NCBI RefSeq assembly: GCF_036703385.1 | Contig: NZ_DATNPA010000049.1 | Location: 1-35,103, forward strand | Source: Allocoleopsis sp036703385 | GTDB taxonomy: Bacteria; Cyanobacteriota; Cyanobacteriia; Cyanobacteriales; Coleofasciculaceae | Direction: 5' to 3' | DNA: 35,103 bases | Part shown: in pieces, positions 26,167-34,284 of the stretch | How the letters are laid out: each line of letters begins with the position of its first letter | Numbering within the stretch: the first letter of the stretch is position 1 | Made by a program: the position numbers and the translations under genes | Notes under the pieces: generated by a model | The model's database searches: none | What the model was told of the DNA's origin: nothing | The model's input: the letters and a program-made list of their open reading frames with translations, nothing else

Positions 26167-27201
26167 CTACTTTTTAGAAGCTGCCATCTGGTCTTGCAAC
26201 TGGCTTTTAACCGATTTGAACTCAGTCGCCATTCGCTTCTGCTGCTCGTGGCTGAAGTTGTCGCGCAGTTTGGGGAACATTTCGTTCTCTTCTTGCTGCA
26301 CATGAGACTGAACAGCTCTCATCAACTGCTCAACGTTAGCTTTGAAGTTGTCAATTGAAGAGGGATTTAAAGACTTAATGTGCTCCAGCATTTGCTTCAT
26401 TTCAGCTTGCTCAGAATAAAGTTCCTGAGTGTCTTGGTAGTAAGAGCGTACTGCTGGGTAAACAACTTGTTCTTCAGCGGCGGAGTGAGCGCTTAAATCT
26501 TTGTAGATCTGACCGAAAAACTCTTGTAGTTTTTGAGGATCGTTCGTGCCTTGAACTTGCATGAACAGGGTATTAACCTTGGTGTGATCCATGCGGATAA
26601 GAGCACGGATATCCATCTCATCGTCGCTGCGAGTGACGGCACTTCCAACTACACCACTCAAAGCGGCAACAGCATCTTGAACGCGTCCCCACAGGCTTTG
26701 ATCTGGCTCTTGTCCAGTCAATTCACGAGTGCCTAGAATTTCTAGAATTCCTTTTAGCTGCTCTTGATGAGCGCGGTTATCAAAGTTAACAGCATTCAAT
26801 GGCCCGATCGCAGCCATAACGTCAGCACCAACAACCTGCGCACACTTGTGAACGAGGAGTCCAGACATTGTCTGTTTATGCTTGAGCAGTTCGTGCTGAG
26901 CTACTTTTTCATATAGAGTTAGCTCAGAACCTTCCATTAGTTTCTGAACTTGCTCAATCAGCATCTGAGTGGTTTCTTTTGGCTCTCCTTTAACACCGTA
27001 CTGAACCATTACTGTGTCCAAAACGCCTAGGTTTTTCTGATCGTCTTGGATAAAATCTTGCAGACGCTTCCGAATCTCTTGATCCGTACAGGCTTGTATT
27101 AGTTTCTGTTCATTGGCAATGAGCAGATTCTGAAGCGCTTTCATGTCAGCGAGTTTTTGGGCGATCGCAAGACGTTTGGTATCATCAAGTGTTACCGACA
27201 T
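26167..27201 (-). CDS. Hemerythrin HHE-domain protein with N-terminal helical domain
   Basis: 344 residues. The N-terminal ~155 residues are helical and ferritin-like in pattern (a long four-helix segment with MKALQNLLIANEQKL and LYEKVAQHELLKHKQ), of unknown function. The C-terminal part is a hemerythrin domain with a di-iron ligand set: H206 (MDHTKVN), H239 and E243 (SAHSAAEEQ), H274 (LEHIKSL), H300 and E304 (QSHVQQEENEMFP). Hemerythrin domains bind oxygen or sense oxygen, NO or iron. Soluble. A good Shine-Dalgarno-like AAGAGAG lies upstream on the minus strand. The 445-bp upstream region suggests its own promoter. Confidence 0.92.
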   Translation of the reverse strand: MSVTLDDTKRLAIAQKLADMKALQNLLIANEQKLIQACTDQEIRKRLQDFIQDDQKNLGVLDTVMVQYGVKGEPKETTQMLIEQVQKLMEGSELTLYEKVAQHELLKHKQTMSGLLVHKCAQVVGADVMAAIGPLNAVNFDNRAHQEQLKGILEILGTRELTGQEPDQSLWGRVQDAVAALSGVVGSAVTRSDDEMDIRALIRMDHTKVNTLFMQVQGTNDPQKLQEFFGQIYKDLSAHSAAEEQVVYPAVRSYYQDTQELYSEQAEMKQMLEHIKSLNPSSIDNFKANVEQLMRAVQSHVQQEENEMFPKLRDNFSHEQQKRMATEFKSVKSQLQDQMAASKK

Positions 27202-27646
27202 TTGTTGTTCTCTCTTTGTTAAGGATGTTTAAATTGCAACTCTTTCAGTTTGTCGCAGGCATTGAGTGGCTTCATCCTTCTCTTGACGGATTCACAGTGT
27301 GAGTAGTCGAAGTCACCAAATTCTTATATTTTGGTGCTATTTACCTGTTTCTATGTTTTCCCTCACTTCGGGTGTAGTTTAACCCTTGAGATAGATGTTT
27401 TTTTAAATGAATTAAGGGAAAGTAGGGTTCATTTGAGCTTATTAAGATAAGTAAAAGCTATGTATATTTCAATCTTTTGCAGAAAATAAAAGCTTAAATC
27501 AAAATAGGCAAGGAAACAGGGATTAAACAATGTAAAGTTGAAAAGTATAAGCCTTTACAACAACTCATTGTTTAATGACTCATTGGTTAACGACGAGTTT
27601 GGAAAAACAGTAGAGACCCTAAACAAGTTAGTTAAGGATATCCCCT
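27202..27646. other. Upstream region of hemerythrin-domain gene with long inverted repeat
   Basis: 445 bp, AT-rich. ATTAAACAATG (27522-27532) and CATTGTTTAAT (27566-27576) form an 11-bp perfect inverted repeat, with TGTAAAG/CTTTACA nested inside. It lies about 70 bp past the DUF2993 stop and 320 bp before the hemerythrin start. There is no T-run on either strand, so it may be regulatory or an attenuated terminator. Confidence 0.5.
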
Positions 27647-28393
27647 TTAAGAATTGAAATCAGGAACTTGCTGCACGTAGGCTTCGGTATCAAGCGTGAC
27701 GCTGCCTTCTTGCACATCCATTTTTTTCACGCGAAGTGCAATTCCCTCCAGCTGAAAATAGGGTAAGTCCATCAGTTCTCTTGCTTTGTTCAAGAAGGTG
27801 AGCGCTAGTTCTAGGGAAATACCCTCTCCCTGAGTACATTGAAATGCTTCTAGCAGCAGAGGCTGCTTCATAATCGCTGGGCGAATTACGGCAGCGAAGC
27901 CAATACCCCTAGACGTGCCTATTTCGTGCAACACAATAGTTCCACTAAATCCCATCTTGCCACCACCTGGGAGATGAATCTTTAGCTGTTGCGGTTCCAC
28001 GCTCAGAAGTTCACCTTCCACCTTCAACTCCAGACTTTGAAACTTGCTCTGAATGTAGTCTGAGTTCAAGGCGCGGTTGATATCTTGTTCTGTGAGTACC
28101 AAACGCGCAGTGGCTTCAAGGGGTTTATCCAGTTCAATCTGACCGAAAATCGCGCTTATGAGATCGATCGCAATCCTATCGGTGTGCAGTTGCATCTCCT
28201 GCACATGGATGTCTTTGTGCATTGTCACATCCTGAGCCGCGATCGAGACGGAATCCACGCACCCCTGAACCATTTTCAGCAGATCGGTTCGGACAGCTAC
28301 GTTGATGTTTTCTACTTCATCGAGTTGCGCCGCGATCGCCATTTCAGCAGCTTGGGAGAGCGCCTGCTCCTCCAACCTTGGCTCATCTGGCAT
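27647..28393 (-). CDS. DUF2993 (LmeA-like) protein, copy 1
   Basis: 248 residues, no signal peptide or membrane helix. It begins LEEQALSQAAEMAIAAQLDEVENI and shows the DUF2993 pattern, with FGQIELDKPLEATARLVLTEQDINRALNS in the middle. In mycobacteria the family member LmeA is a phospholipid-binding protein of the envelope; the cyanobacterial function is not established. It is a diverged paralogue of the protein at 29348-30091, sharing the order and spacing of its motifs. Divergent from the DUF1003 gene, with a 196-bp shared promoter region. Confidence 0.88.
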   Translation of the reverse strand: MPDEPRLEEQALSQAAEMAIAAQLDEVENINVAVRTDLLKMVQGCVDSVSIAAQDVTMHKDIHVQEMQLHTDRIAIDLISAIFGQIELDKPLEATARLVLTEQDINRALNSDYIQSKFQSLELKVEGELLSVEPQQLKIHLPGGGKMGFSGTIVLHEIGTSRGIGFAAVIRPAIMKQPLLLEAFQCTQGEGISLELALTFLNKARELMDLPYFQLEGIALRVKKMDVQEGSVTLDTEAYVQQVPDFNS

Positions 28394-28589
28394 GACTTTA
28401 TCTCCTCGTGTGCTGCTACTGCTTACTCTAGGTCTTTAGCATCACGCCGGGAATCTGTATCAAGGAATACGCAAATTGGAAGACAAAGCTAGCTGTATAT
28501 AAAACGCTTGACAACTTGACGCTCCAATCGGCTGCTGTACATCTTTACAGTAATAAGTAAAACCCAAAAGGCCATTAGTACTACCCGTT

Positions 28590-29225
28590 ATGGAAAGCAG
28601 CCGGACAGGAAACCCTGAAAACTCACCCGAAGCCCCCCAGAGTATAATTCACAAAACCAAAGTCGTTATCCCTTCTGCTCCCTTACCAGACCCTCTTGCT
28701 CAAAATATTGAGGCTATTATTGCCTTGCAAGCTAAAGCCGAAAAAGATCTACCCCGAACTCAGCGAATCGTGGAGGCTGTGACCGCTTTTTTCGGTCATC
28801 CAATATTTCTGTATTGCATTTTAATTGGCGTAACTGTATGGATCGTGTCTAATGTCTTACCCCCTGGCTTCGGCATCCCGCAATTTGACCCACCGCCGTT
28901 TGAATCGCTGGATCATGTCCTCGGCCTTGGTAGTTTGCTGATTTCAACTGGAGTTTTGATTACGCAAAATCGGCAAGAAAAATTAATGGAACAGCGAATG
29001 CAACTGAGCTTGCAACTCAACCTGCTCTCAGAGCAAAAAATTGCCAAGCTGATTGCTTTGGTTGAAGAACTACGCCGCGATCTTCCCAATGTGAAAGATC
29101 GGCACGATCCGGAAGCGGAGATTATGAAGCAACCAGCAGATCCCCATGTCGTTATGGAAGTTCTGGAAAAGACCTTAAGCGAAGAACTGGTCCAGCTTCA
29201 GCAACAAGATGTATCAGACTCATGA
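28590..29225 (+). CDS. DUF1003 membrane protein
   Basis: 211 residues. A charged N-terminus (1-60), two membrane helices (about 71-90 and 108-126), and a long C-terminal cytoplasmic region with coiled-coil character. DUF1003 signatures: NIEAIIALQAKAEKD near 39-53, FDPPPFESLD (99-108), TQNRQEKLMEQR and LNLLSEQKIAKLI. The function is unknown. It sits between the two DUF2993 genes; the downstream one begins 122 bp later on the same strand. Confidence 0.88.
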   Translation: MESSRTGNPENSPEAPQSIIHKTKVVIPSAPLPDPLAQNIEAIIALQAKAEKDLPRTQRIVEAVTAFFGHPIFLYCILIGVTVWIVSNVLPPGFGIPQFDPPPFESLDHVLGLGSLLISTGVLITQNRQEKLMEQRMQLSLQLNLLSEQKIAKLIALVEELRRDLPNVKDRHDPEAEIMKQPADPHVVMEVLEKTLSEELVQLQQQDVSDS

Positions 29226-29347
29226 GGGAGTAAAAAGTTGCTTGCCTTAAAGTGTTACGCCTATTTCCTTATGTCATCGGGTAGATTCACTGATCAGAAG
29301 CGATCGCCTAGATTGTGTGAAGAATCTTTAAGACAGGAAACCCCATC

Positions 29348-30091
29348 GTGACACTAAACCAACCCGATATTGGCGAACAGGCACTGAGTAAAGCCGCAGA
29401 AATTGGACTATCGACCCAACTGGATGAAGTCGAAAATCTGGAAGTAGATATCCGCACTGATCCAGGCAAGCTGATTCAAGGAGAATTAGAATCCGTTGAA
29501 ATTGAAGGCGAAGGTCTGGTAATGCAGAAAGACCTTCGTGCCGAGGAATTGGATGTCAAAATGGGTAGCATTGCTATCAATCCCCTTAGCGCAGCCTTTG
29601 GGAAAATTGAACTGACCCGTCCAACAGATGCAGAGGCTCATGTTGTCCTCACCGAACAAGATTTAGAGCGTGCCTTCAACTCTGAATATATCCATGACAA
29701 GCTGCAAAACCTGAAGGTGCATGTCAATGGTCAACTCCTGACGATCAATGCGCGTCAGGTACATTTGAGCCTACCCGGTGACGGTAAGATTACACTCACC
29801 GCTGAAATTCTCCTGAAGGAAACCGGAGAAACTCAGAACATTTCCTTCTCGACGGTACCCCACCTGGCTACTGGCGGAGAACGGATAGCACTAGAGGATA
29901 TTCAGTACGCCCAAGGTAAAGAGATATCACCAGAACTCACGGCTGCTCTATTAGAGAGGGCAGGTGAACTGCTGAATTTACGCAACTTTGAATTAGAAGG
30001 GCTATCACTACGCCTCAAGGGACTGGATGTGCAAAAGGGCAAACTAACGCTTCAATCTACAGCTCGTGTTGAGCAATTCCCTAGTTCTTAA
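29348..30091 (+). CDS. DUF2993 (LmeA-like) protein, copy 2
   Basis: 247 residues from a GTG start. Clearly related to copy 1: EQALSKAAEIGLSTQLDEVENLEV, FGKIELTRPTDAEAHVVLTEQDLERAFNSEY, LNLRNFELEGLSLRLKGLDVQ. No signal peptide or membrane helix. Same inferred lipid- or hydrophobic-ligand-binding fold (tubular, LmeA/TULIP-like); ligand unknown. Probably on the same transcript as DUF1003. GTG is the only good start before the conserved region. Confidence 0.88.
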   Translation: MTLNQPDIGEQALSKAAEIGLSTQLDEVENLEVDIRTDPGKLIQGELESVEIEGEGLVMQKDLRAEELDVKMGSIAINPLSAAFGKIELTRPTDAEAHVVLTEQDLERAFNSEYIHDKLQNLKVHVNGQLLTINARQVHLSLPGDGKITLTAEILLKETGETQNISFSTVPHLATGGERIALEDIQYAQGKEISPELTAALLERAGELLNLRNFELEGLSLRLKGLDVQKGKLTLQSTARVEQFPSS

Positions 30092-30287
30092 TACCAAGAT
30101 TGCTTGTTTGATACCACACTTGGCACCTCCCCAAACCCCTATTCTCTTTTTGTGTCCTGAGTCTGTTATCAATGGTTAAATCTCCCTTTTGGATGACGTT
30201 TCACCTAGTTGTTATCCGTCAGAATTCCTGTAGTAATCCGCGACGCTACTTCGACCTATAGGAATCTTAAAAATAAAGTAGAAGAAT

Positions 30288-30809
30288 ATGACACAGACTC
30301 CAAATATCCCCCCTGTAATAGAAAGTGAAGAGAGTAATTATCGAGACAGTGGTGTGCCTAGTACAGTGGCGATCGCAGGGCATCCCCTCCATCCTGCAAT
30401 CGTGACTATGCCCATTGCTTTTCTAGTTGGGACAGCCGCCACTGATATAGCCTATTGGTTGACGGGCGACTTGTTCTGGGCACGCGCTTCATTTTGGTTA
30501 ATCGTGGCTGGATTAGTTACTGGTCTTCTGGCTGCTCTTACTGGATTGATGGACTTTATGAAAATTGGTCGGGTTCGGAAGCATACGGCTGGCTGGGCTC
30601 ATATGTATGCCAACGTCACCGCACTCGTCCTCACTGCCATCAACCTGGGGTTAAGACTAGGCAACCCAGCAGAAAATATCCTGTTTACAGGGTTAATCAT
30701 CTCCGTGATCGTGGCGACATTGCTCGGCATTTCCGGCTGGTATGGAGGCGAACTGGTCTACCGCCATAAAATCGCTGTGATTGGCTACGGTGATCAAAAT
30801 GAACGCTAA
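30288..30809 (+). CDS. DUF2231 membrane protein
   Basis: 173 residues. Four membrane helices (about 37-57, 66-88, 103-121, 132-152). The family motif GHPLHPAIVTMPIAF (31-45) precedes helix 1, a conserved Lys/Arg/His segment (MKIGRVRKHTAGWAH) follows helix 2, and GGELVYRH closes helix 4. The conserved His residues could hold haem or metal, which is a suggestion only. Same strand as DUF1003 and DUF2993, 196 bp downstream. Confidence 0.9.
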   Translation: MTQTPNIPPVIESEESNYRDSGVPSTVAIAGHPLHPAIVTMPIAFLVGTAATDIAYWLTGDLFWARASFWLIVAGLVTGLLAALTGLMDFMKIGRVRKHTAGWAHMYANVTALVLTAINLGLRLGNPAENILFTGLIISVIVATLLGISGWYGGELVYRHKIAVIGYGDQNER

Positions 30810-31133
30810 AAGTTAATCAAGACTTACCATTACCTCAAACAAAGTAACCAGAGAGAAGTGATCGCACATTGGCTCTGTGATTCTCACCTTTGCGTCACAC
30901 ACCTTCTGTAATTGTATTGTTGGTAGCAAACACAAGCTTTTGCCTTGTTGCATACACTCTTCTAGAACGATAGCTCTCTCAACAAACAGACGAGAGAGTA
31001 TTTTTATTGCTAACATAGGCTAAAATAAATTCCCCTAACCCGTTCACCTTCTTGGTTGTTCAAAAAACCGATTAGGTAATACAAAGCTATAAGGTAAGAA
31101 GGCGCGTTGACCCAGTTACTCTTTTTGCGTACC
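30810..31133. other. Intergenic region with orphan terminator
   Basis: 324 bp. No protein gene. A terminator-type hairpin lies at 30974-31006, well past the DUF2231 stop. The intervening 165 bp could be a long 3' UTR or a small RNA. I saw no match to Yfr1 or Yfr2 motifs. Confidence 0.4.
30974..31006 (+). terminator. Rho-independent-type terminator
   Basis: CTCTCTC (30974-30980) pairs with GAGAGAG (30992-30998), followed by TATTTTTATT. Plus strand. It may close the DUF2231 transcript or a small RNA. Confidence 0.6.
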
Positions 31134-31568
31134 ATGAGCGCTATCGCGATCGCTCCTCTCACTCTACTGACCCTTGGCCTGAGTGCTGTAGTAACCACGG
31201 CTCAAATTCAGCTCTACAAGCCGATTCCTTTGTCGGTTGGTAATCCAATCAAAGATACGCTTTCAGACAAAGATATTCCCACCGGCAAAAAAGGATTTGC
31301 CAAAGACTATACCGTAAGATTGGCAGCCGGAGAAAAAGTGACAATCGCTGCCTCATCAAACAGCTTTGATACCTTTGTCTTACTCATAGCGGCTGATGGT
31401 TCTGTCGTGGAAGAAAACGATGATAGTCCAGATGGCACTACCAACTCTGTGATCGTTGTCAAAATTACCAGAACAGAAGACTACATTATTCGCGTGCGAG
31501 CTTCTGGTGGAAATAAAACGGTTGGTTCTTTTACCCTCAAGGTCACTCGCCAGCCTTCTGAAAAATAA
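31134..31568 (+). CDS. Secreted PPC-domain-like protein
   Basis: About 144 residues from the ATG at 31134; a TTG at 31107 keeps the frame but the ATG gives a standard signal peptide (MSAIAIAPLTLLTLGLSAVVTTAQ). The mature part is a beta-rich domain of the bacterial pre-peptidase C-terminal type: KDYTVRLAAGEKVTI, NSFDTFVLLIAADGSVVEENDDS, EDYIIRVRASGG, GSFTLKV. Such domains usually follow a protease; here it stands alone. Exported to the periplasm or outside. Confidence 0.8.
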   Translation: MSAIAIAPLTLLTLGLSAVVTTAQIQLYKPIPLSVGNPIKDTLSDKDIPTGKKGFAKDYTVRLAAGEKVTIAASSNSFDTFVLLIAADGSVVEENDDSPDGTTNSVIVVKITRTEDYIIRVRASGGNKTVGSFTLKVTRQPSEK

Positions 31569-31612
31569 ATGAAGATTTGGTTTTACTACCTTATGCAGCG
31601 GATAATAAACCT

Positions 31613-31951
31613 ATGACGAATCTGACTCCCACACCCAACACCGACGCCCAACCCGCTGACAAGCAAGAAACACAGCCAAGTCTATTACAATATCTAACTG
31701 GCGCGTTGATTTCTGGAGGATGTGCGATCGCGCTCTACTTGCTCACCTCTTCCATTGCTCATGCCTTTGCGAATAAGCCTGTTTCCTCCACCAACCAGAC
31801 AGCAATCCGGATTACGCTCGCCGTTCGTACTCTGGTTGTGGGACTCAGTACGCTTGCAACTACCCTTTTTACGATCATCGGTCTTGGTCTAATGGGGGCG
31901 GCGATTTATGTCTCCGTTCAATACCTGAAAAACCGACAAGCATCCCCCTAG
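31613..31951 (+). CDS. DUF3082 membrane protein
   Basis: 112 residues from ATG 31613; the frame is open from a TTG at 31577 but the ATG begins the family-like MTNLTPTPNT. A polar Pro/Thr/Gln N-terminus then two membrane helices (about 27-53 and 75-105) with the family pattern LTGALISGGCAIALYLLTSSIAHAFA and AVRTLVVGLSTLATT. DUF3082 is known mainly from cyanobacteria; function unknown. 44 bp after the PPC gene, so co-transcription is likely. Confidence 0.85.
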   Translation: MTNLTPTPNTDAQPADKQETQPSLLQYLTGALISGGCAIALYLLTSSIAHAFANKPVSSTNQTAIRITLAVRTLVVGLSTLATTLFTIIGLGLMGAAIYVSVQYLKNRQASP

Positions 31952-32186
31952 GATACTCAGTAATTTCTACAACATTATCGCTACACATTTCTAGGCGCTG
32001 CAACTCTCTGCGATCGCTACCAAGGACTGCCGATTATCGTAGATCAAGTGGCTAGGCTGGGGCTAAATAACTCGATATATTGACATAAAAACAAAAATAG
32101 TGTATTAAGTTTGATCGATTTTAGTGTAGCGCTCAAAGCCCTAGTCATTGCACAATAAGGGCAGTTCCTTGAGCTGATGGACTTTT

Positions 32187-33584
32187 ATGCCGACTGTAAT
32201 CGCTGATGCTAAAAATCTACTGTCTGACCTAATGGCTCGCTATGGCTCCCGCGTGGATTACTTAGCGATTCGTCTTGAGGAATCAGAAGGAACAAGTATT
32301 TTGTTACGGGGCGACAAGGTAGAAACCCTGAGCGAAGGTCTGGCGATGGGTGGACAGGTACGGGCTTGTTATAAGGGAGGTTGGGGATTTGCTAGTTTTA
32401 ATCAGCTTTCGACCCTAATCGAGCGAGTGGAAGAAGCGATCGCAGCTGCACGAATTGTTGGGGATGAGGAAACCCTATTGGCCCCCGTTAAGGCCGTGGA
32501 GGCGATTTGCCAACTCCCCCTAACCGGCACAAACCCCCGCCATATTCCGATCGCTCACAAAAAACAATTGTGCGATCGCTACAACGACATCCTCAAAAGC
32601 ATCGACCCCCGAATCACCACAACCTCCGTGCGGTATGGGGATAGTACCCAGCGAGTCATTCTCGCCACCTCCGAAGGCACCCTGATCGAGCAATCCTGGG
32701 CGGATATGGAAATCCGCTTCTCCGCTACCGCCCGGAATGGTGAGATTGTCCAAACCGGCAGGGAAACCACCGGCTCTCGCAAGGCTTACGAAGACCTGAC
32801 AAATCTTGACGAACAGGTCAGAAATACGGCCCAACGCGCCGTAACCGCTCTTTCCCTGCCTCCAGTCAAGGGAGGTACCTACACGGTGGTTATTGACCCC
32901 ATTCTCACCGGGTTATTTGTCCACGAAGCCTTTGGACACCTTTCCGAAGCCGACATGGCCTACGAAAACCCCGACTTACTAGAAGTGATGAGCATGGGGC
33001 GTCGATTTGGCCCGGAAGAGTTACAAATTTTTGACGGTGCCTCACCTCCTGGGCATCGTGGCAGCTATTTCTACGACGATGAAGGCACACCCGCAACCAC
33101 AACTCAGCTGATTAAAGATGGTATTTTAGTGGGGCGTCTCCACTCACGGGAAACGGCTGGAAAGTTAGAGGAAAGTCCAACGGGTAACGCCCGTTGCCTC
33201 AATTACCACTATCCCCCCATTGTCCGCATGACCAATACCTGGATTGAGCGGGGAAAAACGCCAGTCCAAGACTTATTCAAAGGAATTAAAGAGGGGGTTT
33301 ATGCCCGGAACTGGATTGGTGGTATGACCAATGGAGAGATGTTCACCTTTACGGCTGGGGAAGCTTGGATGATTCGCAATGGCAAGATTGCTGAGCCCGT
33401 GCGAGATGTGACGCTTTCAGGTAATGTCTTCAAAACCTTAGCAGATATTGAAGCGATCGGGGATGACTTCTACTGGGATGAATCCGGTGGCTGTGGTAAG
33501 GGAGGACAGAGTGGTTTACCCGTAGGTTGTGGCGGTCCCAGTTTGCGGATTAGAGATGTGGTTGTTGGCGGCGAGGCGGCTTAG
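32187..33584 (+). CDS. tldD: TldD/PmbA-family metalloprotease, TldD-like
   Basis: 465 residues. TldD forms with PmbA (TldE) a heterodimeric Zn protease that trims peptides, including modified ones. The zinc site is HEAFGH (246-251), in the TldD signature FVHEAFGHLSEAD. The downstream region has the YEESPTGNAR-like substrate segment, MTNTWIERG and GGMTNGEMFTFTAGEAWMI. The C-terminus has GG-C-G-K-G-G and P-V-G-C-G-G. Presence of the HExxxH identifies the TldD partner; no tldE is in the window. Start ATG 32187. Confidence 0.93.
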   Translation: MPTVIADAKNLLSDLMARYGSRVDYLAIRLEESEGTSILLRGDKVETLSEGLAMGGQVRACYKGGWGFASFNQLSTLIERVEEAIAAARIVGDEETLLAPVKAVEAICQLPLTGTNPRHIPIAHKKQLCDRYNDILKSIDPRITTTSVRYGDSTQRVILATSEGTLIEQSWADMEIRFSATARNGEIVQTGRETTGSRKAYEDLTNLDEQVRNTAQRAVTALSLPPVKGGTYTVVIDPILTGLFVHEAFGHLSEADMAYENPDLLEVMSMGRRFGPEELQIFDGASPPGHRGSYFYDDEGTPATTTQLIKDGILVGRLHSRETAGKLEESPTGNARCLNYHYPPIVRMTNTWIERGKTPVQDLFKGIKEGVYARNWIGGMTNGEMFTFTAGEAWMIRNGKIAEPVRDVTLSGNVFKTLADIEAIGDDFYWDESGGCGKGGQSGLPVGCGGPSLRIRDVVVGGEAA

Positions 33585-33635
33585 ACTCAAAGCTTAGGGA
33601 CTTCCAAATTAAAAAGTATCCCCTTACCTCTTGTG

Positions 33636-33747
33636 GGGTGGGCATCTTGCCCGCCCTAACCTAACGCTTCGTTACCGCTAACGCCCCTACATCATGCATA
33701 TTCTTTCACTTGGTATGAAGCAACACTCTAGCAGGCGAGACGCCTGC
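33636..33747. repeat. Two interspersed palindromes
   Basis: GGGTGGGCA (33636-33644) with TGCCCGCCC (33648-33656), and GCAGGCG (33731-33737) with CGCCTGC (33741-33747). Both match the type of short G/C palindromes common between cyanobacterial genes. They fill most of the spacer after tldD; the first may end the tldD transcript. Confidence 0.6.
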
Positions 33748-33800
33748 CCCACAAAAACTACAACCGTTAATTTGAGCCATTAGGTGCTAGGAGACGATCT

Positions 33801-34268
33801 ATGGCAGATGCCAGACAACGTGACGAAGCAGGTGATCCATACGACTTGAACCGCTTTGTGCAAGCGCACGAGGACAATTACGAACGGGCACTCTCCGAGA
33901 TCAAGAGCGGTCGGAAGCGATCGCACTGGATGTGGTACATTTTCCCACAGTTCGACGGGCTAGGGTTTAGTACAACTTCCAAGCGGTACTCGATCAAAAG
34001 CGTTGCGGAAGCCAAAGCGTATTTGAGCCATCCTATTCTCGGAGCACGGCTGACGGAGTGCGTCGAAGCGGTTCTGAGTGTAGAGGGACGCTCCGCCTAC
34101 GAGATCTTTGGTTCTCCCGACGATATGAAACTGAGGTCTTGCGCGACCCTGTTTGCGTCCGTTTCGCCCAAAAGCTCAATATTTGACCAACTGCTTGAGA
34201 AGTTTTTCCAAGGCGAGCGTGACGACAAGACGCTTCGTCTACTGAACGTCTCAAGCAAGAATGAGTGA
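33801..34268 (+). CDS. DUF1810 protein
   Basis: 155 residues, soluble. Family pattern: DPYDLNRFVQAHEDNYERAL, SGRKRSHWMWYIFPQFDGLG, YSIKSVAEAKAYLSHPILGARL, and DDMKLRSCATLFA. Function unknown. Its end lies 16 bp from the end of the convergent LRR gene, so the two share a 3' spacer. The gene is bounded by palindromic repeats upstream and its codon use looks more G/C-rich than its neighbours; transfer is possible but not shown. Confidence 0.9.
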   Translation: MADARQRDEAGDPYDLNRFVQAHEDNYERALSEIKSGRKRSHWMWYIFPQFDGLGFSTTSKRYSIKSVAEAKAYLSHPILGARLTECVEAVLSVEGRSAYEIFGSPDDMKLRSCATLFASVSPKSSIFDQLLEKFFQGERDDKTLRLLNVSSKNE

Positions 34269-34284
34269 TCCTTCCAGGATATTG

